Positions 10,184-19,700 of a stretch of DNA of 64,000 nt are shown one piece after another. The stretch is from contig JASKMD010000027.1 of NCBI GenBank assembly GCA_030144725.1, positions 1,461,533 to 1,525,532 of the forward strand. The letters are read 5' to 3'. Every line of letters begins with the position of its first letter. Position 1 is the first letter of the stretch. The position numbers and the translations under genes are program-made. Source of the DNA: Haematococcus lacustris (taxonomy: Eukaryota; Chlorophyta; Chlorophyceae; Chlamydomonadales; Haematococcaceae). The notes under the pieces were generated by a model. That model saw only the letters and a program-made list of their open reading frames with translations, was not told the origin of the DNA and made no database searches.

Positions 10184-10243
10184 CATCACTGTTACAGTGT
10201 TGCGAGTCCTTGTGTTCTCACGAGGGCGGAGCGTTTCCTCTTT

Positions 10244-10256
10244 GGAGGGGGAGGAA
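10244..10256 (+). promoter_or_regulatory. Polypurine tract
   Basis: GGAGGGGGAGGAA lies directly before the 3' LTR start TGTAGCG, where plus-strand DNA synthesis is primed in LTR elements. Confidence 0.88.
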
Positions 10257-10465
10257 TGTAGCGAACGGCTCCTCGAAGCCTAGCTCGCCTCACGGTACTT
10301 CTGTACTGCAGTGTGACATGGTGGGCGAAAGGGGCAGGTGGGCCTTCGTGCACACCTGCTTCAGAGGTTCGACTCCTCGGGGGAAACGTTCTAAACCCTG
10401 GCCGTGTCATGCTATGGGAAAGAAGGTAGTTATCGGTTCTCGGCGGTGTGCCTCAGCACGCTACA
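10257..10465 (+). repeat. 3' LTR (209 bp)
   Basis: It begins TGTAGCG and ends CGCTACA, a perfect 7-bp inverted terminal repeat of the TG...CA kind. It directly follows the polypurine tract. The final 73 bp match the 5' remnant at 2690-2762. A GGTTCGACTCC B-box-like motif (10366-10376) and a GGCGAAAGGG A-box-like motif (10324-10333) lie inside it. Confidence 0.9.
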
Positions 10466-10483
10466 CCTAGCGTCATCATGGTC

Positions 10484-10545
10484 GTAGGACCCTGTGCAGG
10501 GTCCTGCCGACCCTGTGCAGGGTCCTGCTGACCCTGATTTTGGCT
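10484..10545 (+). repeat. Palindromic GGACCCTG-GCAGGGTCC repeats
   Basis: Two and a half tandem copies of GGACCCTGTGCAGGGTCC joined by TG(C/T)C. The same near-perfect palindrome, mostly as GACCCTGCGCAGGGTC, recurs in a longer cluster at 38830-39122. Confidence 0.85.
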
Positions 10546-11309
10546 AAGGGAGTTGGCACCGAGTGACCAAAGCGACCTTTCATGAAATGTGAGTATCATC
10601 AACTGTAATCACTGTGGGTGGATATAGCTGCCCAACCTAGTAGGTGGCATGCTAAATGTCTCAACCTAAGGTTACAAAATAATCCGGCTGCATGGAGGCT
10701 GCATGAAGGTTTCGCAGAGGGTTTGCGAAGGAAGCAAAGCAATCGCGAGGGAGTTCAGACTGCCCCGCCACGCTGGCATGCTTCATAATGGCAGCCAGGA
10801 GCAGCCAGGAGCAGCGAACTGTAAATCGTCGCCACGAGCTAGACATTCATCACCAGCCAGGAGCCTTAGAGCATTCGCGACCAGCTATAGCATTCAGGTC
10901 AGCATTCAGGTTTAGGGCGATAGGATCAAGAGGGAGAGACAGAAATGGCCAGGAGGTGCAGCAATGCAGCGACACAACATTGCAGCAAAAGAAGTGCAGG
11001 AGGTGCAGCTAGGAGGCGCAACCAGGACCGTAGCCTGGAGCGAGCGTAGCCTGGAGCCTTAGTGACGGAGCGGAGGAGTGGACAAGAGGAGTGGAGGAGG
11101 AGTGGAGGAGCCCGGCGGGAGAAGGCGAAGCTGGGCGCAGAAGGACAAGACGAAGAAGGAGAAGACGAAGCTGGACGCAGAAGCCAGGAGCCAAATGCAT
11201 GAACTTAGAGCAGCTAGGAAGCGCACCCCATGGTGCTAGCAACAATGGGCGAGCAGAAGCGGAGCGTGAGTGGCACCCTCCCCTCCCATTCTCCCCTAAC
11301 TAGCAAATG
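10546..11309. other. No gene seen
   Basis: Unique sequence with a GAAG/GACGAAG-rich stretch near 11120-11190. The only open frames are short and lack recognisable domains. Confidence 0.5.
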
Positions 11310-11384
11310 GTGAGTTGTTTATCTTGCAGTTATGTGGCTCCAGATTCCTTGCCTGACCACTTGCATACTACTTACTTGCTGCAG
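11310..11384 (+). repeat. Intron-like GT-AG module, copy 2
   Basis: Starts GTGAGTTG and ends TTGCTGCAG after 75 bp, followed by GTTCAATGGTCC and then the (CCAGC)n tract. Borders and length match the other modules. Confidence 0.5.
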
Positions 11385-11394
11385 GTTCAATGGT

Positions 11395-11808
11395 CCCAGC
11401 CCAGCCCAGCCCAGCCCAGCCCAGCCCAGCCCAGCCCAGCCCAGCCCAGCCCAGCCCAGCCCAGCCCAGCCCAGCCCAGCCCAGCCCAGCCCAGCCCAGC
11501 CCAGCCCAGCCCAGCCCAGCCCAGCCCAGCCCAGCCCAGCCCAGCCCAGCCCAGCCCAGCCCAGCCCAGCCCAGCCCAGCCCAGCCCAGCCCAGCCCAGC
11601 CCAGCCCAGCCCAGCCCAGCCCAGCCCAGCCCAGCCCAGCCCAGCCCAGCCCAGCCCAGCCCAGCCTAGCCCAGCCCAGCCCAGCCCAGCCCAGCCCAGC
11701 CCAGCCCAGCCCAGCCCAGCCCAGCCCAGCCCAGCCCAGCCCAGCCCAGCCCAGCCCAGCCCAGCCCAGCCCAGCCCAGCCCAGCCCAGCCCAGCCCAGC
11801 CCAGCCCA
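11395..11808 (+). repeat. (CCAGC)n microsatellite
   Basis: About 83 pentanucleotide units with a single C-to-T change near 11667. It gives spurious Pro/Ser/Ala/Gln frames on + and Gly/Trp/Ala/Leu frames on -. Confidence 0.98.
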
Positions 11809-11965
11809 ACCCCTCCCCTCCCCTCCCCTTCCCTCCCCTCCCCCCACCACCACCACCTCCTTCATCACCCTACCACAAGAAGCAGGTGCATGGAGCGCAG
11901 GAGCAGCCAGGAGCGGCAGCCATGGAGTCGATGTCAAGTAGGTATGGAAGTGCCGCTAGCAAACT

Positions 11966-12039
11966 GTGAGTGGCCAGCCCTTGCACATGAGTGGTCCGCT
12001 GCCCAGCCTAACCGCAAAGATGCCCCTTGTTTACTGCAG
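11966..12039 (+). repeat. Intron-like GT-AG module, copy 3
   Basis: 74 bp from GTGAGTGGCCAGCCCTTGC to TTTACTGCAG, followed by GTCCCACGGTCAG and a CCCTTCCCCC tract, as in the other copies. Confidence 0.6.
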
Positions 12040-12416
12040 GTCCCACGGTCAGTCCTCCCCCCTTCCCCCCTCCCTTCTTCACCCTTCCCCCTTCCCTACC
12101 CTGTCCCACCACCTCCAAGTCTGCCTCCCCACCTACCTCCCCCCTTTCCCTGCCCCCACCCCACGGCACACGTTGCAGCCCTCTCCCTACCCTACCCTTG
12201 GCGTAGCAACCTGGAGCGGGCAACATGGAGCGGGCAGCTTAGAGTAGCAGCCCACCCAGCCCACCCTGGCCATGCCAAGGCCACACACCACAATGACCCG
12301 TCCCATCCCTCTCAAAAGGGATAGCTGAGCACTTGGGTGGTTGTCAGCCGTGCTTGTTGTGCGACGCGGCATAGGAGTGGTAGGTGGGAGTCAATGGTAG
12401 TGTGGTGGGTGAAGGA

Positions 12417-12764
12417 TCACTCCTACAATTTAGTCCCTGCGTTTGTCCCTGCGTTCTACCGACCTTGTCCGATCGGGCTGGAAATTTGATAGATGGCAGT
12501 TTTCAGAAAATAAAACATATTTTACAAGAAAAATATTTTGAAAAACTCAACAGCTGTTGCGCTGTGGCCCGCAACCTATCCCTGCACTCATCCCTGCACT
12601 CTAGCCACAGGGCCACAGCGCAGCCGCCTTTGATTTTTTCAAAATATTTTTTCTGAAAAATATGTTTTGTTTTCTGCAAACTACCATCTATCAAAATTTC
12701 AGCCCGGTTGGACAAGGTCGGTCAACACGCAGGGACGGACGCAGGGATTAATTAGTAGGAGTGA
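12417..12764. mobile_element. Foldback MITE, copy 1
   Basis: A 348-bp element whose two halves are inverted repeats of each other over about 150 bp. It starts TCACTCCTAC and ends GTAGGAGTGA. Both arms carry CCCTGCGT, CGACCTTGTCC, TTGATAGATGG and AAACATATTTTT-like stretches, and the centre holds a second stem around GCGCTGTGGCC / GGGCCACAGCGC. A second copy is at 33523-33870, about 90% alike. There is no coding capacity, so it must be moved in trans. The target duplication is unclear for this copy (AT on both sides). Confidence 0.88.
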
Positions 12765-12796
12765 TAGCGGGAGCACCTAAGAGGAGGTTCTTGCGA

Positions 12797-13002
12797 TGGT
12801 GTGGTGTGGTGTGGTGTGGTGTGGTGTGGTGTGGTGTGGTGTGGTGTGGTGTGGTGTGGTGTGGTGTGGTGTGGTGTGGTGTGGTGTGGTGTGGTGTGGT
12901 GTGGTGTGGTGTGGTGTGGTGTGGTGTGGTGTGGTGTGGTGTGGTGTGGTGTGGTGTGGTGTGGTGTGGTGTGGTGTGGTGTGGTGTGGTGTGGTGTGGT
13001 GT
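12797..13002 (+). repeat. (GTGGT)n microsatellite
   Basis: About 41 perfect pentanucleotide units. Confidence 0.98.
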
Positions 13003-13030
13003 GCGTGATGGTGTGCGTGATGGTGTGGGT

Positions 13031-13264
13031 GATGGTGTGGGTGATGGTGATGGTAGTGTGTGGTGTCACCTTCTTGTTGTGTTGTGTCGTTGCTACCTTG
13101 TCACATCGTAGGGAGGTGTTATGGTCATTGGGTGCATCAATGCATGTGCTTAACATTTCCATATCTCCGTGTTGTGAAGTGATGGTGCTTCGAGACATGT
13201 GCTTGCAAGTCCCGTAGCGAGGTGTTGCGGGGTGTTTGGGTGTCGATACATGTGTTTTGCGGGG
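13031..13264 (+). repeat. Dispersed 230-bp repeat, copy A
   Basis: Nearly identical to 37673-37905. Both run from GATGGTGTGGGTGATGG through GTGTCACCTTCTTGTTGTG and GCTTCGAGACATGTGCTTGC to ACATGTGTTTTGCGGGG, with about ten substitutions. The copy near 37.8 kb continues into a 53-bp tandem repeat, this one does not. Confidence 0.9.
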
Positions 13265-13287
13265 ATATCTGAGGTATAGGGAAAAAT

Positions 13288-13314
13288 ATAGGCGTCCTTA
13301 TTTTCTCATAATGG
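13288..13314 (-). repeat. Half-arm remnant of the hairpin family
   Basis: CGTCCTTATTTTCTCATAATGG resembles the right arm of the hairpin at 16397-16416 (CGTCCATTATTTTCGCATAA). Only one arm is present, so this is probably a decayed copy. Confidence 0.4.
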
Positions 13315-13738
13315 AGGCATAGTAGGGGCATAGTAAGGGGTCAACCGCGCCGGTACTCAGAGCTTACAATCGCACGCTTACAAAAACGTGATGGCCTGAT
13401 GCTAATGTGACCCTGCAGACGTCGATGGCCTAGCGAGTTGCACGAAATGAATGAAAGAAATCAATCGCTGCACCATTCCAATGCCAAGCCAAGCATGAAG
13501 CCAAGCATGAATGCAACATGCCCTGGTGCTGGCACACACAGCTGCTCATTGGCAGAGAGGAAGGCCATGGCATCAGGGCAGACTCCCTGGGGAACGTATG
13601 GCCATGGGGCGGGGGAAGGGTACAGGGGCCGCATGACTAGGGCCAGGCTGTATTGAACATGGCGCGTTGAAGCCCCCGATAGGAGCGGAGACTGCCTGCG
13701 GGCTGTTTAGGACATAGAAGGACATAGCATAGAACATA

Positions 13739-14530
13739 GCAGCGGCAGCAGCAGTGGCAGCAGGGGCAACAACGGCAACACTGGCAGGAGCAGAAGCTGC
13801 AGCAGCAGCAACAGCATCATCAGCATCAGCGGCAGCAGTGGCTACAGCGGCAACACTGCCAGCAACGACAACAGCGGCAACACCGGCAGCAGCGGCAACA
13901 CCGGCAGCAGCAGCAGCAGCAGCTCGCGCGGCAGCAGCAGCAGCAGCAACAGCAGTGGCAGCAGGGGCAACAACGGCAACACTGGCAGCAGCAGAAGCTG
14001 CAGCAGCTTCAGCAGCAACAGCAGCATCAGCAGCAGCGGCAGTGGCTACAGCGGCAACACTGGCAGCAGCGACAGCAGCGGCAACACCGGCAGCAGCAGC
14101 AGCAGCAGCAGCTCGCGCGGCAGCAGCAGCGGTGGCAGCAGCAGCAGCAGCTCGCGCGGCAGCAGCAGCAGTGGTGGCAGCAGTGGCAGCAGGGGCAACA
14201 ACGGCAACACTGGTAGCAGCAGAAGCTGCAGCAGCAGCAACAGCATCAGCGGCAGCAGCAACAGCGACAACACCGGCAGCAGCGGCAACACCGGCAGCTG
14301 CAGCAGCGGTGGCAGCAGCAGCAGCAGCTCGCGCGGCAGCAGCAGCAGCAACAGCAGGGGCAACAACGGCAACACTGGCAGCAGCAGAAGCTGCAGCAGC
14401 ATCAGCAGCAACAGCAGCAAGCGGCATTGGCTACAGCGGCAACACTGGCAGCAGCGACAGCAGCGGCAACACTGGCAGCAGCGACAGCAGCGGCAACAGC
14501 AGCAGCGATGGCAGCAGCAGCAGCAGCGGG
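13739..14530 (+). repeat. GCAGCA/GGCAAC trinucleotide-rich tract
   Basis: An 800-bp low-complexity tract made of GCAGCAGCA, GGCAACACTGGCAGCAG and CAGCTCGCGCGGCAGCAG modules, with a roughly 190-bp higher-order periodicity (CAGGGGCAACAACGGCAAC recurs near 13762, 13962, 14192 and 14357). Frames through it read as poly Ala, Ser/Asn/Gly or Leu/Pro. No start or domain supports a gene. Confidence 0.93.
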
Positions 14531-15721
14531 ATTGCGCTGGTTGGTGATGCGCAACATGAGTGATGTGACGTTACACTTGCTCTTGGTGTGCATCTGTGCA
14601 ATAGAGCAACATGTGAGCAAGCATCAGCTAGTGGTGGCAGAGCAGTGCACGGGACACGTGTGGTGGGCAAGGTGTTGTAATGGTGACAGAGAGCAAAGCA
14701 CTCACTTGGCACAAACATGCACATAGCACCACACAGCAGCTTGGGCCTCCTGTAGTAGGCGTCATGACGAACGCGCGCAAAAGGGTCTGATGGTAGAGTT
14801 GGGATGAACCTCCAACTGCACGGGTACAGATTACAGCACGTGAGCACATGTATTGCAACATGTATTGCAACAGATATAGGCTGCTCAGCATTCCCGCTAC
14901 TGCACATGCTACCACGGTGTTGCTGCAACACCACTTGCAGTTCTCACCTGCTCGGGTGTTGCGTTTGTCCCCGTAATGGGGAACTTCTCGTCGGAACAGC
15001 AAAGATAGTAGCGTCCTGAGTCACAAGACCCTCGCGCTGCTGAAGAGCTGTGATTATGGGCTGTGATTAAGCAAGCCGGCCGCCACCACCTTGACCATTG
15101 ACAACGACCACCTCCTGCGCGTGTGCCGCTGGCATACTTGCATCTGTCGCTACGTTGACATTGGCAATGGGTTGACCATGTGGTAGATGCGGGCACTGGA
15201 GCGAACCGTTTGGGCTGCCAATAGCCAGGGTGGACGCCACGGCTTGCCACAGAGACACGACCAGAACAGGAAGGTGGCATTGGTAACGAGATGGCTGAGG
15301 CTCGAAGTAAGGTGCAGCTTTGGTCAATTAGCTCCCAGGTGCCTAACTGTGCTATCTCGCTAGATGTTGCAGGGGCGCCACTGCTCGCTGCTGCGTCGCT
15401 GCCGCATGTGATAGCTGCGACTGACTTGCGGCCTCCTCACAATTGAGTAGCATTTTCCAACGTGGCTGCATTTTCCAACGTGGCACAGGCTGTCGGGCTG
15501 TGCGGTTGTCTGGCTGTGCGGCGGTCTCTGTCGCCTTGACTGTGGTTGACCTCATCTTGACCTCCTTTTGAATCGGTCACACGTCAGTGGCAGTCGTGCA
15601 AGCCGCACAAGCTGTGCAAGCCGCGATGGCGTGCAAAGCAGTCGGGTAGAATAAAGCCCTCAATTGGGTAAGGAATGGCTAGATGAGGCTGTCGGCAAGT
15701 CGTGCAAGCCGCTTAAGCCGA
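14531..15721. other. No gene recognised
   Basis: Mostly unique sequence. On the minus strand two neighbouring short open stretches (15352-15555 and 15067-15327) are rich in Ala, Val and Pro and are followed by a Cys-containing stretch near 14980-15030, but there are no recognisable domains. A weak CAAGCCG/GTGCAAGCCGC repetition occurs near 15590-15720. Confidence 0.45.
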
Positions 15722-16165
15722 GCTACTTATAACTGCCAGGCTGGCGACCGGCAAAACATAATGGTCGAGCGGCAAATGATAATGGTCGAGCGGCAAGTGC
15801 ACTTTTTGATAATGGTCGAGCGGCAAAGTGCACTTTTTGATAATGCTCGTGCGGCAAACGAGAGCGTTGGTCCAGCAACTGCGTTGCGAATGCGTTGTTC
15901 GTAGTGCTGGTCAACGTGGGATAGGGGCGGTCAACGTGGGACGGGTATACAGCTACTACTATTGCTACCTCTACGTTGCTCAAGCGACTCTACGCGATAG
16001 CTTAGCGGACTTGCTACCTGGCTGGCATGTATACTTATAACTGCCAGGCTGGCGACCGGCAAAACATAATGGTCGAGCGGCAAAGCATAATGGTCGAGCG
16101 GCAAAACATAATGGTCGAGCGGCAAGTGCACTTTTTGATATTGGTCGAGCGGCAAGCACGCTTCT
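15722..16165 (+). repeat. CATAATGGTCGAGCGGCAA repeats, two duplicated blocks
   Basis: Two blocks (15722-15860 and 16031-16165) start with the same ACTTATAACTGCCAGGCTGG and continue with three to four copies of ATAATGGTCGAGCGGCAA, interspersed with GTGCACTTTTTGATA. The stretch between the blocks is unique. The GTGCACTTTT core is shared with the repeat at 6770-6897. Confidence 0.85.
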
Positions 16166-16261
16166 CGCAATACGTTTCGGGGGAGCCTTTTCCTGGCTGT
16201 GTCTAGCGGCTGTGTCTAGCGGTTGCATACAGTGTTGGTCAACGGTGGCGGTAACGGGAAT

Positions 16262-16432
16262 GCGAAACCTCAGATATACCAGATAATCGCCGTTACCTCT
16301 CGCATTATGCGAACTAATGGTCTCGTCCTCGGCTCTGCTACCATACATCCCTCGGCTGCGCCTCGGGATGTATGTCCGCGCCACCTCGGCCTCGTCCATT
16401 ATTTTCGCATAATGCTCTCGGACCGCCAATTA
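16262..16432. repeat. Long imperfect hairpin, second member of the family
   Basis: The outer arms pair GCATTATGCGAACTAATGG with CCATTATTTTCGCATAATGC, and the inner arms CATACATCCC with GGGATGTATG around the apex TCGGCTGCGCCTC. In reverse complement it matches the layout of 6485-6669 (GAAAATAA, CGAGGC, GAGGCGYAGCCGA), but the stem sequences differ and each is complementary to its own partner. Confidence 0.7.
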
Positions 16433-16475
16433 TCTACTACATGTTGCGGGGTCTTGCGGGATGTTTGGGTGTCAA

Positions 16476-16631
16476 TCACTCACACAAATTAGCAGCGTCA
16501 CCAGCGCTGGAGCACTTAGTTCCAGCGCTGCAGCCATGTGGCTCCAGCGCTGCAGCCATGTGGCTCCAGCGCTGCAGCCATGTGGCTCCAGCGGTGCAGC
16601 CATGTGGCTCCAGCGCTGCAGCCATGTGGCT
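16476..16631 (+). repeat. 22-bp satellite, left part split by the Dualen-type LINE
   Basis: The edge CACTCACACAAATTAGCAGC is followed by about six units of GGCTCCAGCGCTGCAGCCATGT. The array stops at GCCATGTGGCT where the LINE tail begins and resumes at 30849 with CCATGTGGCTCC. The edge sequence also borders the satellite at 38103-38748 in inverted orientation. Confidence 0.9.
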
Positions 16632-16657
16632 AAGAAGAAGAAGAAGAAGAAGAAGAC
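16632..16657 (-). repeat. (CTT)n 3' tail of the LINE
   Basis: AAG repeats on the + strand, i.e. a (CTT)n tail at the 3' end of the minus-strand element. Short microsatellite tails instead of poly(A) are typical of several LINE clades. Confidence 0.8.
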
Positions 16658-16749
16658 TACTCCGGTATTCACCGGCGTGCATTAAGGGAGGAGCTACCGC
16701 CTGGGGCGCGGCCTGCTCCCACCATCCAACCAAAGAAGAGGCGTCCCCC

Positions 16750-19700
16750 CTACCCTCCCCCCCCTTGGTTAGCCCTGAGTCTGTAGCTTGTCTTTGCAAT
16801 GGAGTGGGCTGCCTCCACAGCGTGTCTAGTTAACTTGTTGAGCAGCTTGGTAGTGTTGGCCTGTGTAATCCCTAGGGCCAAGAGGTGTTGCCGTGTGTGC
16901 GCTTCGTAGGTTATGCCACCTATGCCTAGTAGGATAGGTATGATAGCGACCATATGGTCTTCCTTGCGTATGGTCTCGGCTAAGTGGGTGTGTTGAGTGA
17001 GTGCCTTGTTTAATTGGTCCGTCCACCGTGAGTCCGAGCAGTATTTGATTTCTATGATATTGACCAGCTTGGCGTCCTTGCCTTCCTTGCTTGCCTTCTT
17101 ATGAGGGAGCACCATGAGGATATCCGGCCTGGTGGTGTGTTTAGTATCGTCTGGTTTCAGTCCGAGTGTTCGGAGTGTTGTGTGTAGCGTGTCGCTCGGG
17201 AGGTCCAGGCTTTCCTTTGCGCCCTTCTCCCAGCTGCCGGTGTCCGCGAAGCTGATGTATCCGCCTAGGGTTCCCTTGCTTATAGCTTTAGTGATGAGGC
17301 GGCCCGCCCCGTTGTGCCTTTCTTGCACCAGCGGTAGTGTCTCGCTGCAGCCCGAGAGGAGGTGAGTGGCACTGTCCGCTTCCCCGCAGAGCGGGCATCG
17401 GTCATCCGTCGCCCGTTTCCAGCGCATAGCTAGTTTTTGGTTGTATAGCCCTCCGGTGCGGTAGAGTAGGGCAGTGCGTTGCGCGTGGGTGGGGATGTTC
17501 GTGTCGATCATCACCCTTTCGCCAGCTCCTGTTGCTGCGACCTTCTTAATTTCTTGGGACATTTGGTAGTAGATACTGTCTTGGTTGGCTAGGCCCAACT
17601 TGTGTTTGCGGTGCATGTGTTCCCGCACGCTTTGGCGGCAGTCCGGCAATGGGGCGGGGGAGTCGCCGTCGGCTGCGTTGCTGAGCCAGTTCTTCGTCTC
17701 TCTCCGTGTGGTTGGGCTGTAGGCCGGGGTGTTGGCGAGCTCTGGGTGTAGCGCCGCGTGCTTGGCGAGGGCATCGGCGCCTTCGTTGCCGATGATGCCC
17801 GAGTGGGCCCTGACTTTATAGAATTGGATTGTCACGGGGCTGTCGATGATAAGGGTAGCGATGGCTGTCAGAATGTCGTTGTGTCTGTGGGTGATGAGCG
17901 ACATCGGGTTAGCGAGGGCTCTGCGGATCTGGTAGAGGGAGCAAAGGCTGTCGGTGGCGATGCGTTTGGCCCCTGCTTTGAGTGCCGCGTGTATCGCTGT
18001 GAGTTCTGCCTTGTTGATGGTGTTGCTTTCTGGGTCGTTCAAAGCGGCTGTGATGAGGACGTTGGGCTCCGGGATATAAACCCCCGCCCCGACGCTCGCC
18101 GGGGCTGCCCCCGAGGTCTTAATGCAGCTACCGTCCGTGTACGCGATCGTGGCCCATTCGGTGATGGCCATCCGTGGCTGCGTCGTGGAATGGTGCGTGA
18201 GTTGTTCGTGGCTGCGTTGGTGCCCTGAGGTGGGGAGGTCCCTGTCCATCGGCAAGCGCATGTGTTGTTTGTGACCGCTAGGGGGTGTGGCTGGCTGGCT
18301 TTGATTCGTTGGTCTGTTGCGGATTGGGTGTGTGTCTCGTTGAGGGTGGAGGGCAGTGGCCGTGCTAGCCAGCCAACCTTGGGGGTTGCCTTTGGTGACG
18401 AGTTGTTGTCCTGCTGCATTCCAGATGACGTAGATGTGGAGTTTGGCGTGCTTGCCTGGCTTGGGGCATCTGGTCTTGGTGGGGGGTATGCTAGCCAGGT
18501 GCTGGCAGTACTCAGGGTACCGCCGCAGGGTGTCAATGTGTTTAGGGTAGGAGATGCCCTTTTTCCCAGGGATCAGCATGATGGTTGCCATGGCCTCCTC
18601 TTGAGTAGCTGAATGTATAGCATGGTTGACGCATTTAAGTGCCACTGCATCATCTGCCGGTACGTTCCATGTGGATAAGCCAGTGTGGCGTACCAGTAGG
18701 CAGTTGTGGTGAGCCCCAAAGGCCGTGTCGTTGGTGTCAGGGCTCCAATAGGTGGTGGTTTCTGGTCTAACTGTGAGTGGATCAGCCCATCTTTGCACGG
18801 TGCTTGGAAAGCTTCGTGTGGTGTGTAGGGTGTTAAGGGCTTTGTCTTGTGCCCCTCTCATGGGGTGGTGGCTGCTCTGTGCGTCCTGTCTCCTTAGTAG
18901 GGCCACTACCTCTGTGGCCAGGTTGCGTGTGTGTGGTGTGTGTTGTAACCAAGCGTGTAGTTGTTGGTGTTGGTCTTTTGTCAGGAGGCCGACTGTGCGA
19001 CCCGACTCGTCGTGGACCGTTACGTGTTGCGCTAAGTCGTGCCGTGGCATAATGGGCTCCCCCGTGCTGAGGCTCATCGCGGGGGCGGTCATGTGAGGGT
19101 GAAGTTGGAGGAAGGTTTCGCAGTTGCCCGTCCCGACGATGTCCGTCTGCGGGTTGATGGGGTAGGTGTGAAAGGTGGCCTTCGAGTGCAGGTTGGTGCA
19201 CCGGGGTAGCCAGGTGTGCGGGTCCGGTAGTCCCTGTCGGGTGTGGGCCGGCAGGTGCGCGTCGGGTCTCGCATGTCTGGCCTCTTGTATCTGCCTGTTT
19301 TCCTCGTCGTAGTCGTTGCGCTTTGCCATGTAGTCCAGGTGTGCCGTGATGAGCGGCGCCGGTTCGAGAGTGGGGTGCCAGTGTACTCGTATGAGGTCCG
19401 AGTGCGCTGACTGGCGCATGGTTGTCTTAAAGTCATTGCTGCCAAACTTGCATATAGGGCATAGCCAGTATCCTGGTTCCTTGTGTCCTGACAGGTGGGC
19501 TTCCTCAAGGCAGGCTGGGTGGTAGGCCCTCTTGCAGTTGTGGCACGTTGGGCTGTCTCCTCTTGGTAGCCAGCACAGCTCACAAGTGCATACGTCCTTA
19601 GCCTCTTCCCTGCTGATGGTCTCTATGTGTGTGGGTGTATAGCCTTCTTCCGCACATAGTGGTAAGGCCCATCTATCTATGACTGTGGGCTTCCAATGCA

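Larger units (their letters stand above)
2690..10465 (+). mobile_element. Degenerate Ty3/gypsy chromovirus LTR retrotransposon, with a nested insertion
   Basis: A 7.8 kb element on the plus strand with the order LTR remnant, primer-binding site, gag, protease, RT, RNase H, integrase, chromodomain, polypurine tract, 3' LTR. This order, with a C-terminal chromodomain on the integrase, defines chromoviruses of the Ty3/gypsy class. It is inactive: the 5' LTR lacks about 136 bp of U3, gag and pol are split by many frameshifts and stops, and a 2.2-2.3 kb DNA element interrupts it between RNase H and integrase. No target-site duplication can be checked because the left end is lost. The 73 bp shared by both LTRs differ at one base, so the element may be younger than its frameshifts suggest, or some frameshifts may be sequencing errors. 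Confidence 0.92.

Noticed and set aside
10317..10390. A tRNA gene
   Set aside because: The A and B boxes fit, but the acceptor stem and the fifth T-stem pair do not form, and the sequence is part of the LTR.
13573..14563. Ala-rich and Ser/Asn-rich frames of up to 284 codons
   Set aside because: Low-complexity GCAGCA tract; every phase is open, with no start context or domain.
14628..15555. A minus-strand multi-exon host gene
   Set aside because: Short open stretches with no domain, no clear splice set and no codon-use contrast; kept only as an unrecognised region.
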